A stretch of DNA of 64,000 bases from Ketobacter sp. (GTDB lineage: Bacteria; Pseudomonadota; Gammaproteobacteria; Pseudomonadales; Ketobacteraceae). This document shows, piece after piece, positions 1-7,758 of this stretch. The position numbers and the translations under genes are program-made. The stretch is from positions 1-64,000 of the forward strand of contig NZ_RCHN01000023.1 of assembly GCF_003671495.1 (NCBI RefSeq), written 5' to 3'. Below the pieces are notes generated by a model. That model ran no database searches. It was not told the origin of the DNA and saw only the letters and a program-made list of their open reading frames with translations. Within the stretch, counting starts at the first letter, position 1, and every line of letters begins with the position of its first letter.

Positions 1-22
1 CCGTTTGGTGCAAATTGGGCCA

Positions 23-1231
23 TCAAATGGCCAAAAATGAAGAGATGCTTGGCTTGTTTTCTTGAGATTGGTGCCAGTTGGTATTTTGCAGGCCAATTAC
101 CAAGTTATTCAGAGGTTCCTTAGCTTTGTTTTTCTCTACAACTTCCTCTCTCTTATCAAAAGCAAGACTGTCATCGAATTTTCGACCTACATAATATTCA
201 GGAGACTCTTTTAGGGAATGGTATATTTCTTGAGCTTTGATAGCCAAGACAGACAAGCAGTACAAATCAGTAAAACATACGTTGCTTTTTGTTTGTGAGA
301 GCACGAATCGTAAATGATTAAAGGTTCGTTTGAGCTCTCGCGGGCTTCGTATTAGATATTTAACATAACGATGATATAGATAACTAAGTCGCTCTTGGTC
401 ACGTTCAAAACTATCCGTTAACGATTTGTCTGATAAATTCTGAAGTTCTATATCAGCCAGCTTTTGAAGATCATTGTGAGCAATAAGAGGCAAAGAAATC
501 CGTAACTGAACAACTTTATCTAGATATTGGTTCGAATTTTCAATGCCGTGCTTTTCTAGTGAGCTTGCGAGATAAGTAGGATCAAAAGACAGCAAGAAAG
601 ATGTCCCAGGAAAGTCAGCTACAGCTTTTACCAACCTAACCACTTGAAACGCCTCATCTGGGGTCAGGCGATCAATATCGTCAATTATGACGACAATTGA
701 TACCCCAAGCTTTTTTAGAAGATCGTTAATCTTATTTTTTCTGCCAATTAAATCTAACTCTTTTAGCTTGCTAATTTTTTTAGTGGCTCCACCAACCACT
801 TTGAAAACACCTTGAACTGTAGACGCCCAAGGCTCGACCCCAGGAATGAATTTCATGGCGTTAAACAATTCTGAATATGCCAAAAGCTCCTTAGCGGCTT
901 TCAGCCCTTCTTTAGGTCTGTCAGGAATATTAAGCTGGGATGAAAACTGGACCAAAAAATCTTGAACTAATGCCTCTGCTTTACCAGCAAGCCACGGATT
1001 GTACTCAATTATCACAGGGCTATTTTCTTGGTTGCCTAATGATTTCTTGACAAGATTTATAACTGACGTCTTTCCATAACCCCATTCCCCTTCTAGAGAG
1101 GACGTCATGCAATCCTCACTAGGAGCGATACGAAGCACAGTAGCTAAATGTTCAGAAAAAGCCGCTCTTCTCAATAGGTCAGGGCTTTCCGAATCTCCAG
1201 TAATCGGCTGGTCATTATGATAGCTTCCCAT
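23..1231 (-). CDS. KAP-family P-loop NTPase, integron cassette gene, possibly truncated at the C-terminus
   Basis: The 402-residue product has a Walker A motif GEWGYGKTS near residue 48, the KAP-typical NPW motif near residue 78, a Walker B motif VVIIDDIDR near residue 180, an SFDP motif near 215 and an arginine-rich RELKRTFN segment near 300. These define the KAP NTPase family, which includes PifA of the F plasmid, an exclusion factor for phage T7. KAP proteins are usually 500-700 residues, so the C-terminus looks short. An alternative reading frame stays open from about position 45 to the window edge, so a frameshift near the end is possible. An AGGAAG ribosome-binding site precedes the ATG. 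The gene follows an attC site by 60 bp and is AT-rich compared with the main chromosome. The family call is firm. A defence role is only inferred from family and cassette context. Confidence 0.85.
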   Translation of the reverse strand: MGSYHNDQPITGDSESPDLLRRAAFSEHLATVLRIAPSEDCMTSSLEGEWGYGKTSVINLVKKSLGNQENSPVIIEYNPWLAGKAEALVQDFLVQFSSQLNIPDRPKEGLKAAKELLAYSELFNAMKFIPGVEPWASTVQGVFKVVGGATKKISKLKELDLIGRKNKINDLLKKLGVSIVVIIDDIDRLTPDEAFQVVRLVKAVADFPGTSFLLSFDPTYLASSLEKHGIENSNQYLDKVVQLRISLPLIAHNDLQKLADIELQNLSDKSLTDSFERDQERLSYLYHRYVKYLIRSPRELKRTFNHLRFVLSQTKSNVCFTDLYCLSVLAIKAQEIYHSLKESPEYYVGRKFDDSLAFDKREEVVEKNKAKEPLNNLVIGLQNTNWHQSQENKPSISSFLAI

Positions 1232-1290
1232 GTACTTATTTCTTCCTTTCTATTCTTTCATAACTTGAAGTACCGAAATGACCTCAACTC

Positions 1291-1408
1291 ATAACGCCCC
1301 AATCACTGGGCCAGCGGAGTGGAGCCAATTTTGTGGTATAAAGGAGCGTAGCGACACCACAAAATATTGCGCAACGTAGCTGGCTCCGCGTGCATTGGAT
1401 TGTTAGGC
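1291..1408 (-). mobile_element. attC recombination site (59-base element) of an integron cassette
   Basis: On the minus strand the site opens with the R'' core GCCTAAC (1408-1402) and closes at the core GTTAT (1295-1291). The roughly 118-base interior folds into a long imperfect hairpin. Visible arms are CCAAT/ATTGG near the ends, GCGGAGCC opposite GGCTCC and TCCGCTGG, and a perfect TTTTGTGGT/ACCACAAAA pair around a terminal loop. The TAA stop codon of the upstream gene lies inside GCCTAAC, as is common in integron cassettes. The length is in the upper part of the usual attC range. Confidence 0.85.
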
Positions 1409-2170
1409 GACGGGAGTGACATTTGGATTTCGCCAATTCCAAACAACGTCCTTATATTTATCATGCTTTGCACCAATAAGGTCATTCCGGTAATACTGCT
1501 CAATCCCATCTTTATTTTTCTCGAGAAACTCAATATCAATCGGCGTCAATCTAAACTGAAAGACATTGCCACTTAGATTGTATTTTTCCGGTGATTCGAC
1601 CAATATTTCTGCTGTGTATAATCCCGACTTCCAGCTGAACGCATGTTTGATGAAATTATAGATATCTGACATTTCTTCGCATTTCAAAAACTCAAAAGGC
1701 TCGAATCCTTCTTTCTCTTTCTCAAATGCAAGTCTTTTAACTGCCTTCTCTTCGACTAACCTTTTATCGGATATAAAGGAAACTTCTTGGCATTGGATTA
1801 GCCTTTCTTCGATTTCCTTTAAATTCAGCTTTATTGCTAGAACGCTATTCTCCTTTTCATAAGGAATTGGCCCATCAGCCGTGTCCATTTTGCCAAGACT
1901 TTGCCTAATTCCCTGCCACTCAAAAAGCTTTTCCTCACCACTTTCGTGTTTTAATCGAATTCGAAAATTGGACACGACTATGTCGTGATTTTTAACTGAA
2001 AACGCCACTCTCATATTCAAGATTGGTCCCAGTGACGTAAACCCAATCTCCGCTGTTTTCTGGGTAATTATTCTAACTTCAGACTTGGTTAGGTAGCTCC
2101 TAATAACCGATATAAGATGAGGAGTCCATGCCAATGCTCCTAAAATAGCAATCCAATCAATGAACTTCAT
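1403..2170 (-). CDS. Hypothetical membrane-anchored protein, integron cassette gene
   Basis: This 255-residue protein is not recognised. Residues 5-25 form one hydrophobic N-terminal segment (DWIAILGALAWTPHLISVI) that probably anchors it in the inner membrane. The remainder is soluble and rich in charged residues. A beta-rich stretch covers about 30-120, with a short helical, Lys/Glu-rich stretch around 120-165. An AGGAG site sits 4-5 bases before the ATG. The stop codon TAA is part of the attC core that follows. The whole unit from the GTTAGGC junction at 2199 to the attC end at 1295 is one cassette of about 0.9 kb. Codon use is AT-rich, unlike the genes after 3.4 kb. No function can be assigned. 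Confidence 0.8.
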   Translation of the reverse strand: MKFIDWIAILGALAWTPHLISVIRSYLTKSEVRIITQKTAEIGFTSLGPILNMRVAFSVKNHDIVVSNFRIRLKHESGEEKLFEWQGIRQSLGKMDTADGPIPYEKENSVLAIKLNLKEIEERLIQCQEVSFISDKRLVEEKAVKRLAFEKEKEGFEPFEFLKCEEMSDIYNFIKHAFSWKSGLYTAEILVESPEKYNLSGNVFQFRLTPIDIEFLEKNKDGIEQYYRNDLIGAKHDKYKDVVWNWRNPNVTPVA

Positions 2171-2191
2171 TTTTGCTCCTATCTGAATATT

Positions 2192-2199
2192 CGCCTAAC
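2192..2199 (-). mobile_element. Integron cassette junction core site (GTTAGGCG), 5' boundary of the first cassette
   Basis: The minus strand reads GTTAGGCG directly upstream of the unknown cassette gene. The heptamer GTTAGGC is the exact reverse complement of the R'' core GCCTAAC at the other end of the same cassette. That is what cassette excision and integration biology predicts, because both come from one circular attC. The preceding bases CACTAAGTT do not form an attC hairpin with anything in the next 100 bp, so this may be a worn attI or a secondary insertion site. Confidence 0.7.
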
Positions 2200-2463
2200 A
2201 ACTTAGTGAACCGAACCATTCGAGATATCCAAGTCCCGCTCTCCTAACCATCTGTTTTAATAACCAATTAAAAAGTATAGGTTATAAATCAATCCGGCAA
2301 AAGCTGAACCTTTCGTGATACCCAGGCCTGCAAATCACGGAACCTTCGGACTATCCCGTAACCCAATACCGCATGTACCGGTATATCCAAATCATGTTCC
2401 TTAACCGTACACCCCAGTCTACTGCATATAGGTATACGGCACTCTCAGGCCAGGAACCGATTG
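2200..2463. other. Non-coding stretch beside the integron cassettes, no integrase
   Basis: This AT-rich segment of about 260 bp has no convincing ORF. An integrase gene would be expected here, upstream of the first cassette and pointing away from it, but none is present in any frame. Apart from short TAYACCGGTATA-like and AGGTATAC words I see no organised repeat. It may be remnant attI DNA or a former intergenic region. Confidence 0.5.
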
Positions 2464-2850
2464 CTATGAATTTACAAGCACCAGCCTTACCCACATCAAC
2501 ATCACGGCCAGAAAATTCACAGTGAACAGGGCACCGCGTAATCGTATGTTGTCAGTCAATATCTGCACCGCGCTATGAATAAAACGACCAAGCAGAAACG
2601 TGACCGCGCATGCGATGATAAAACTATCCGTAACCCCGGTGGCAATACTCAAAATACCCCCAGCATAAAACAGCAGTGGCCATTCAAACTGGTTTGTCAG
2701 GTTTGCGCTTACCTTGGGCTCATAACGTGCCAGTTTGCGAAGCTGGCCCGACCGGGTATCAACGCCCCATGCGGAAGGTGCCCGCAATATTGTCAGCAGA
2801 ACGTAGAGTAAGAAGACCCAACATACATGAACAAACATCAGAGTAATCAA
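2464..2850 (-). CDS. MAPEG-family membrane protein
   Basis: The 128-residue protein has four predicted membrane segments and the MAPEG family pattern. A first helix ends in LRAPSAWG, a polar loop follows, then NQFEWPLLFYAGG at the start of helix two and the GRFIHS motif before the last helices. MAPEG members include microsomal glutathione transferase and leukotriene synthases, and bacterial members are mostly of unknown substrate. The start is TTG at 2850, or ATG at 2838, which removes four residues. The gene ends a minus-strand pair with another small membrane protein 70 bp upstream, which suggests one transcript. Confidence 0.75.
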   Translation of the reverse strand: MITLMFVHVCWVFLLYVLLTILRAPSAWGVDTRSGQLRKLARYEPKVSANLTNQFEWPLLFYAGGILSIATGVTDSFIIACAVTFLLGRFIHSAVQILTDNIRLRGALFTVNFLAVMLMWVRLVLVNS

Positions 2851-2920
2851 TATGAAATCGCCTTTTAATAACGGGTCTGTTCCCGGTTTGAAGGGGTTCT
2901 ACCGTGCGGCCGGATGAAGG

Positions 2921-3331
2921 CTAAACGTGGATAAGCAAAGCAGACCCAACAAAACACACCAGTGCTACCAGAATTCCCCAAAAAGGTATTTTAAACCAGT
3001 ACCTATATGCCAAGCACAAATAGATGCTGCCTGCAGCAACCGGCAAGATAGAAAACCAAAGCGAGCTTTCCACTGCTTCAAAATGGCACAGGGTCAACGG
3101 TATGTAGGTGGCGCTCAACAACATCAACCCCAGGCTATGGCTGGCATTGAATCCCACCCATGCGTTCCACATGCTGGTGTCTTTGGTTAAGCGGGGCGAA
3201 GTGCTTTTCATGGCATCAGCAACCGTCGCATCGTGGGGTGAAAACTTATCGGTGAGGAATGTGTAAATCAGATGGATGGCGCCCAACAGCCCGAGCACGG
3301 TAAATCCAGCTACCAGCAATACTTGATCCAT
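2921..3331 (-). CDS. Hypothetical four-helix membrane protein
   Basis: The 136-residue product begins MDQVLLVAGF and has four hydrophobic segments at about 3-25, 58-78, 88-110 and 115-135, with a short polar loop between the first two. The conserved-looking motif GFNASHSLGLMLL lies at the start of helix two. Similar small proteins occur as uncharacterised membrane proteins in diverse bacteria, and I do not know a function. A GTG 54 bp upstream could extend the N-terminus, but the ATG gives the cleaner membrane topology. It is probably cotranscribed with the MAPEG gene and is divergent from the pyridoxamine-oxidase-like pair. Confidence 0.65.
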   Translation of the reverse strand: MDQVLLVAGFTVLGLLGAIHLIYTFLTDKFSPHDATVADAMKSTSPRLTKDTSMWNAWVGFNASHSLGLMLLSATYIPLTLCHFEAVESSLWFSILPVAAGSIYLCLAYRYWFKIPFWGILVALVCFVGSALLIHV

Positions 3332-3491
3332 GTTGTTATCCAGAAAGTGGTTCAGTCTACGTAGGAATAGTCTGGTAATTACCACTCTCTGTCAAAGCCT
3401 CCGTCATGCCTTAATCCCTGGCCACAATACCGCTTGCCCGCTCCGCCACCACCGGCATACCATGAGCCGTTCCGGTTATTGGATTGGGTGT

Positions 3492-3995
3492 ATGGGTCAC
3501 AACGCCGGGCTGCAGGGGCGTCTGTCTGCCGATCTGCTGGCCTTCGTTCAAAAGGGGATCTCCATCAGTGTGGCGTCGCGGGATCGGCGTTTGGTGCCGT
3601 CCGTGAGCCGGGCGCTGGCCTGTGTCGCGTCAGAGGATGGCAGGCAGCTGCGGCTGCTGGTGGTGCGTTCCCAAGCGGTGGAGCTGGTGCGGGATCTGGA
3701 ATGCTGCGGCGCCATCGCGGTGGGCTTTACCGAACCCAGCACCCATCGCACATTGCAGATCAAAGGCGGGGATGCGGCGCTGGTACCGATCACGCCGCGG
3801 GATCAGGAGGCCCTCGCCCGCAGTGAGGTTGCCTTCGGTGGCCAGATTGAGCCGTTGGGATTCGACCAGGCCTATACCCGGCGGCTGTTCAGTGCCGGGC
3901 CCGATGATCTGGTGGTGATCGCGTTCACGCCGGACAAGGTGTACCAGCAGACACCGGGGCCTGCCGCCGGCGCCCTGTGGGAGCCCGGCTCATGA
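3492..3995 (+). CDS. Pyridoxamine 5'-phosphate oxidase-like flavin/haem-fold protein
   Basis: The roughly 167-residue product has a PNPOx-like split barrel. It opens with a helix and FVQKGISISVASRD, the typical first strand, and includes EPSTHRTLQIKG in the middle and a C-terminal DDLVVIAFTPDKVYQQTPGP motif. Small proteins with this pattern bind flavin or F420-like cofactors or haem, and the substrate is unknown. The start is uncertain: ATG 3492 gives the usual short helix before the barrel, while ATG 3462 would add ten residues. The stop codon overlaps the next ATG as ATGA, so the two genes are translationally coupled and probably work together. Confidence 0.7.
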   Translation: MGHNAGLQGRLSADLLAFVQKGISISVASRDRRLVPSVSRALACVASEDGRQLRLLVVRSQAVELVRDLECCGAIAVGFTEPSTHRTLQIKGGDAALVPITPRDQEALARSEVAFGGQIEPLGFDQAYTRRLFSAGPDDLVVIAFTPDKVYQQTPGPAAGALWEPGS

Positions 3996-5332
3996 CGCCC
4001 TCCCTGAGTGCCATTCGCCCGTGCCTGGAGGGCGCTATCCCCGGCATTGTGGCCACCTGCGATCTGCAGGGGACGCCCAATGTATCCTATGTCTCCCAGG
4101 TGCATTATGTGGATGCGGATCAGGTGGCGCTGTCGTTCCAGTTCTTCAACAAGACCCGCCACAATATGCTGCAGAATCCGCAGATGACCGCCTATGTGAT
4201 GGACCCGGTGACCACCGCCCGTTACCGGCTGGCGTTATTGTATTTGCGCACTGAAACGGAAGGCCCCTTGTTTCAGGCCATGAAAGCCAAGCTGGCAGGA
4301 ATTGCATCCCACACTGGCATGACGGATGTGTTTGAGCTGAAAGGGGCGGATGTGTGCCGGGTGTTGCAGGTGGAGCCGGTGCCGGGCGAGGTGGCGGCAG
4401 CGCCCACGTTAGCGCACTCGGGCCGCAATTGGTTATCGGTGTTGCGGGCCTTGTCGGAAAGCATTGCCCGTCAATCGGATCTGGCGGCATTGTTCGATGA
4501 AACCCTTTCAGCTTTGGCGCAGGCAGCGGGCGTGACCCACAGCATGTTGTTGATGGCGGATGCCCATCGACAGACGCTTTATACGGTAGCCACCCGGGGT
4601 TATGCGGATTCCGGGGTGGGCTCCGAGATTCCCCTGGGGGCGGGCGTGATTGGGGTGGCGGCGCAATACCGGGTGCCCATTCGCATCACGCACTATGCGG
4701 CGGAATACGGTTACGGTCAGGCATTGCGGGCCGCCTGCGCCAGTGACGCCCAGTTGGAAACCGCTATCCCCTTCCCCGGTTTGCCGCAGCCTCATTCCCA
4801 GTTAGCGTTGCCGGTGTTGCAAGGTGGGGATCTGCTGGCCGTACTGTATGTGGAATCGGAGCAGGCGGCCGGCTTCAGCTACGATGACGAGGACGCCCTG
4901 ATGCTGCTGGCCCGTCTGTTGGCGGATGCCATCACGCGGCTGCAGTGGCAGCAGGAATCGGCCGAGAAGGAATCCCCGCCGTTTACCCCGCTGCACCCGC
5001 TTCAGGGTCAGCCGGTGGTGGTGCGTTATTACGCCAGTAACCACAGTATTTTTCTGGATGAGGATTACCTGATCAAGGGTGTGGCCGGGGCAATTCTGTG
5101 GCGTTTGCTAACGATCTACCATGCCGAACAACGACTGGAATTCAGTAATCGTGAACTGCGCCTGGATGCGCAGCTGCGTTTGCCGGAGGTGGACGATAAC
5201 CTGGAGGCCCGGCTGATTCTGCTACGGCGCCGGCTGGCGGAAAAAACCGGCGCCCTGGCCCTGGTCAGAACCGGGCGCGGTCGTTTTCGTTTGCAGCTGA
5301 ATCGGCCGCTGCAGCTGGAGGGGTTGCCTTAG
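3992..5332 (+). CDS. PNPOx-like / GAF fusion protein with a conserved C-terminal module
   Basis: The 446-residue protein has three parts. Residues 1-130 form a split-barrel PNPOx-like domain (IPGIVATCDLQGTPNVSYVS and FQFFNKTRHNMLQNP). Residues 150-310 look like a GAF sensor domain with the pattern GVIGVAAQYRVPIRI and a closing DALMLLARLLADAI helix. Residues 330-446 form a conserved C-terminal module with FLDEDYLIKGVAGAILWRLL and DNLEARLILLRRRL that resembles a winged-helix or response-type module but is not assigned. The combination suggests a cofactor-based sensor whose output is carried by the C-terminus, which is inference. The start is set by the ATGA overlap with the upstream gene. It converges on a hemerythrin gene and overlaps its stop by 4 bp. 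Confidence 0.7.
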   Translation: MTPSLSAIRPCLEGAIPGIVATCDLQGTPNVSYVSQVHYVDADQVALSFQFFNKTRHNMLQNPQMTAYVMDPVTTARYRLALLYLRTETEGPLFQAMKAKLAGIASHTGMTDVFELKGADVCRVLQVEPVPGEVAAAPTLAHSGRNWLSVLRALSESIARQSDLAALFDETLSALAQAAGVTHSMLLMADAHRQTLYTVATRGYADSGVGSEIPLGAGVIGVAAQYRVPIRITHYAAEYGYGQALRAACASDAQLETAIPFPGLPQPHSQLALPVLQGGDLLAVLYVESEQAAGFSYDDEDALMLLARLLADAITRLQWQQESAEKESPPFTPLHPLQGQPVVVRYYASNHSIFLDEDYLIKGVAGAILWRLLTIYHAEQRLEFSNRELRLDAQLRLPEVDDNLEARLILLRRRLAEKTGALALVRTGRGRFRLQLNRPLQLEGLP

Positions 5333-6039
5333 CCGGCGTGGGCCAATTTACCCGGGGCTAATTCACTCGGGGTCAGGTGCAGTGCCTGTTGCAGGCGTTC
5401 CCAGTCGGTCGCGGGTAATTGCCCTTGGGCGATGCCCAGCGCGCCGTTGAACACGGCCTCTGGCGCGCCCAGCCGCATGCCGGTCAGAAACCCGTAACGT
5501 TCCGGGTGGTTAATGGACGGCAGTATCCATTGCAGGGTGGCGGCGTTTTCTTCCGGGGTCAGGGAGCTCACCAGGGCGTGTTCGATGGCCAGGATCTCGT
5601 CATCGGTATAGCCTTGCCAGAGGATGGCGTTGTTGACGGTTTCCTCCTCGTGCATGTGGGTCAGGTTATCCGCCACAAACAGGGCCAGGTTGCGGTACAG
5701 GTCGGCTGCCAGCGAATCCCGCTGTTCCTGGGCGGCGCTTGCCAGGCTGATGGCCGCTTGCTCCAGCGAGGCAATCATATCGGTATGGTGCTGGTGATGT
5801 TCGTACATGGCCTGGGCACAGCCGGGTTGCACGCGCTCCATGGCCGGGTGCACAAACTGGTTTTCGTGCTGCAGGTGCTTGCTGCAAAAATCCAGCAACT
5901 GTTGCAGCTGGTGCAGGGTGCGTTGGCAGGCGCCAGCATCGTGGGGGTCCATACGGCCTACGGCCAGCAGGGTTTCGGTCAGGTAAGATCGAATGCCTTT
6001 GTGGATCAGTCGGTAAATATCGTAGCGTTGGGGTGTCAT
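5329..6039 (-). CDS. Hemerythrin-like (HHE) domain protein
   Basis: The 236-residue cytoplasmic protein carries a hemerythrin/HHE four-helix fold in its first 160 residues. Likely di-iron ligands are in HLQHENQF near residue 58, YEHHQHHTDM near 81 and LTHMHEEE near 130. HHE proteins bind a di-iron centre and are linked to oxygen, nitric oxide or iron handling. The C-terminal 75 residues contain a helical extension with SSLTPEENAATLQWILPSI, seen in other long hemerythrin proteins. The ATG at 6039 was chosen because GGAGAGAGACC precedes it at good spacing, rather than the codon 24 bp upstream. A link to the NO-sensing H-NOX system at 62 kb is possible but unproven. Confidence 0.8.
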   Translation of the reverse strand: MTPQRYDIYRLIHKGIRSYLTETLLAVGRMDPHDAGACQRTLHQLQQLLDFCSKHLQHENQFVHPAMERVQPGCAQAMYEHHQHHTDMIASLEQAAISLASAAQEQRDSLAADLYRNLALFVADNLTHMHEEETVNNAILWQGYTDDEILAIEHALVSSLTPEENAATLQWILPSINHPERYGFLTGMRLGAPEAVFNGALGIAQGQLPATDWERLQQALHLTPSELAPGKLAHAG

Positions 6040-6150
6040 GGTCTCTCTCCGTGATGGGGGCAAGTGTTGGTGCTGTCACGGAGCAAGACTACGGGGAAAC
6101 GGCGGGGCTGTTTGCTAAATATTGATTAGGGAAATCCTAAGATTTCCCTA

Positions 6151-7059
6151 TCAGAACGAGGACACCTTGTCGTAGTGGGGGTACTCCCTGGATTTGGCCT
6201 GCTCATAGCGCAGGGCGGCGCCGGCCACCTTGCCACCGTTGCCCGTGGTGAGCCAGCGTTTCACCCGGCCGGCATCCCCCAGGGGGGTCAGTTTACCGAA
6301 GGCGTCCAGCAGCACGATGGCCACTTCGCGGCCTTCCACGGTGCTGACCATGATCAGGCAGCGTCCGGCTTCGGTGATGTACCCGGTTTTGCTCAGCTCG
6401 ATATCCCAACTGTTGCGGTGCACCAGTCGGTTGGTGTTGCCGTAGCCCAGGGAGTAGCGGGGTTTGCGGAAATGGGCGGTGTAACGGGGGGTGGTGGAGT
6501 ATTCCTCGATCACCTTGTGTTTGGTGACCGCGGTCACCAGCTTCACCAGGTCCGCAGCGGTGGACAGGTTGCGGGAGGAGAGGCCGCTGGGATCAGCAAA
6601 GTGGGAATCCACCATGCCCAGGGACTGGGCTTTGCGGTTCATCTCGGCCACAAAGGCTTCCACCCCGCCGGGGTAGCTGGCGCCCAGGGTGTAGGCGGCC
6701 AGGTTCTCGGATGACATCAGGGCCAGGCGCAGCAGGTCCTTGCGTTTCAGGGTGGAGCCCACCCGAATGCGGGAATAGGCGTTTTTGCGGGTTTCCCGGT
6801 CCGGCTCCGGGATCATCACCCATTCCTCCAGATCCTGGGGGCCTTCCACCACCACCAGGGCGGTCATCAGTTTGGTCAGCGAGGCGATGGGCGTCTGCCA
6901 GTCAGAATGCTTGGAATACAAGGTGTTACCGTTTTCCAGCTCCACCACGGTGGCTTTCACCGAGCCCAGCTGGATGTCCGCCGGGGAGGGGGTTTCCAGG
7001 GCCTGGGCCAGGCCCGATAGCAGTATGAGAATGCCGGTCAATAATGTCTTGTAAGTCAC
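6151..7059 (-). CDS. pbpG: D-alanyl-D-alanine endopeptidase (penicillin-binding protein 7 type)
   Basis: The roughly 302-residue periplasmic protein has the three S11 peptidase/penicillin-binding motifs: SLTK (catalytic Ser and Lys), SEN and SKTG. Starting from GTG 7059, the N-terminus MTYK-LLTGILILLSGLAQA is a clean Sec signal peptide. The upstream TTG at 7122 would bury it behind 21 polar residues. PbpG-type enzymes cleave D-alanyl-meso-diaminopimelyl cross-links during murein remodelling. The length fits PBP7 rather than the longer DacA carboxypeptidases. The last 60 residues, after LLDAFGKLTPLGDAGRVKRWL, are the usual short C-terminal tail. Confidence 0.88.
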   Translation of the reverse strand: MTYKTLLTGILILLSGLAQALETPSPADIQLGSVKATVVELENGNTLYSKHSDWQTPIASLTKLMTALVVVEGPQDLEEWVMIPEPDRETRKNAYSRIRVGSTLKRKDLLRLALMSSENLAAYTLGASYPGGVEAFVAEMNRKAQSLGMVDSHFADPSGLSSRNLSTAADLVKLVTAVTKHKVIEEYSTTPRYTAHFRKPRYSLGYGNTNRLVHRNSWDIELSKTGYITEAGRCLIMVSTVEGREVAIVLLDAFGKLTPLGDAGRVKRWLTTGNGGKVAGAALRYEQAKSREYPHYDKVSSF

Positions 7060-7126
7060 TGGTCTGCATGGAATGTGGGTGGACGATATGTGCAGTATAG
7101 GGTCCCGTTTACGGGTCGGCAATGGG

Positions 7127-7438
7127 TCAATAGTTCGACTGGGTGTCGTCCAGGGGCTCGGCGGCGCCCAGATGTCGGTACACCAGAATGGCGGAAACCA
7201 GATAAATGATCATGGGCAACAGGAACACCGAGGCGGCGGCGGCCCAGCTCCAGTGCCAGGCGGCGACGGAGCCCATCATGGCCAATGTGGTGTTTACGAC
7301 CGGCGTAAAGCACAGCAGTGCTGCTACAAAGATACTCAGCACCAAGGGTAGTTCCGTCCAAGCATCCATACCGGCTGTAATCGCAATCATGTGTGAAAAG
7401 CCGAGGATGATGTACGAAAGAGTGAATCGCACTTTCAT
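7127..7438 (-). CDS. Small hypothetical inner-membrane protein
   Basis: The 103-residue protein has three strongly hydrophobic segments at about 5-23, 30-50 and 62-85 and a short polar C-terminus ending DDTQSNY. The ATG at 7438 is preceded by GAGGGGG at nine bases. The TTG six bases upstream is less likely. I do not recognise a family. It lies just upstream of pbpG on the same strand, so cotranscription is possible. It could also be chance, but the hydrophobic pattern and ribosome-binding site favour a real gene. Confidence 0.5.
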   Translation of the reverse strand: MKVRFTLSYIILGFSHMIAITAGMDAWTELPLVLSIFVAALLCFTPVVNTTLAMMGSVAAWHWSWAAAASVFLLPMIIYLVSAILVYRHLGAAEPLDDTQSNY

Positions 7439-7758
7439 CGTCAATTACCCCCTCATCAAATAGTCCATCGTGAACGTCTATTCGATAGAGTAATGTCGCT
7501 GCTCCCAAAGCGCTGGTGGTACTGCGCCATTTGTTTGTCTAATTCTTATCATACTGCGCCACGGCCTTATCCCTCTTGATCAGGCAGCCAACGCGGGACA
7601 CGTCTTCTGTTTATAAAACATAAAAAACATTTATTGAAGTGAAAGTTAGTAAATACCCCCTGCGCCGGGGTGATAAATTTAATGAATTTGCCTTAAATGA
7701 TTTTGCCGTGGCGCGCCCCCGGCGAATGGGGCCGCGCCACGGCGTTGGCAGTAACCCT
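7439..7758. other. Intergenic region between the TRAP operon and the small membrane protein
   Basis: The 320 bp hold no credible gene. The central part (about 7600-7700) is AT-rich, with TTTATAAAACATAAAAAAC-like sequence that could hold the promoter for the small membrane protein on the minus strand. The part next to dctP holds the hairpin listed separately. Confidence 0.5.
7705..7743 (-). terminator. GC-rich hairpin after the TRAP operon, possible terminator
   Basis: GCCGTGGCGCG at 7705-7715 pairs with CGCGCCACGGC at 7733-7743, and an inner CCCC/GGGG pair shortens the loop. It begins 16 bp after the dctP stop codon. On the minus strand it is not followed by a U-tract, so it may act as a stability or Rho-dependent pause structure rather than a classical intrinsic terminator. 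Confidence 0.5.

Noticed and set aside
2193-2290. A second attC site upstream of the first cassette
   Set aside because: The core GTTAGGC is present, but the next 100 bp contain no complementary arms or clear R'' core, so only a junction or worn attI is claimed.
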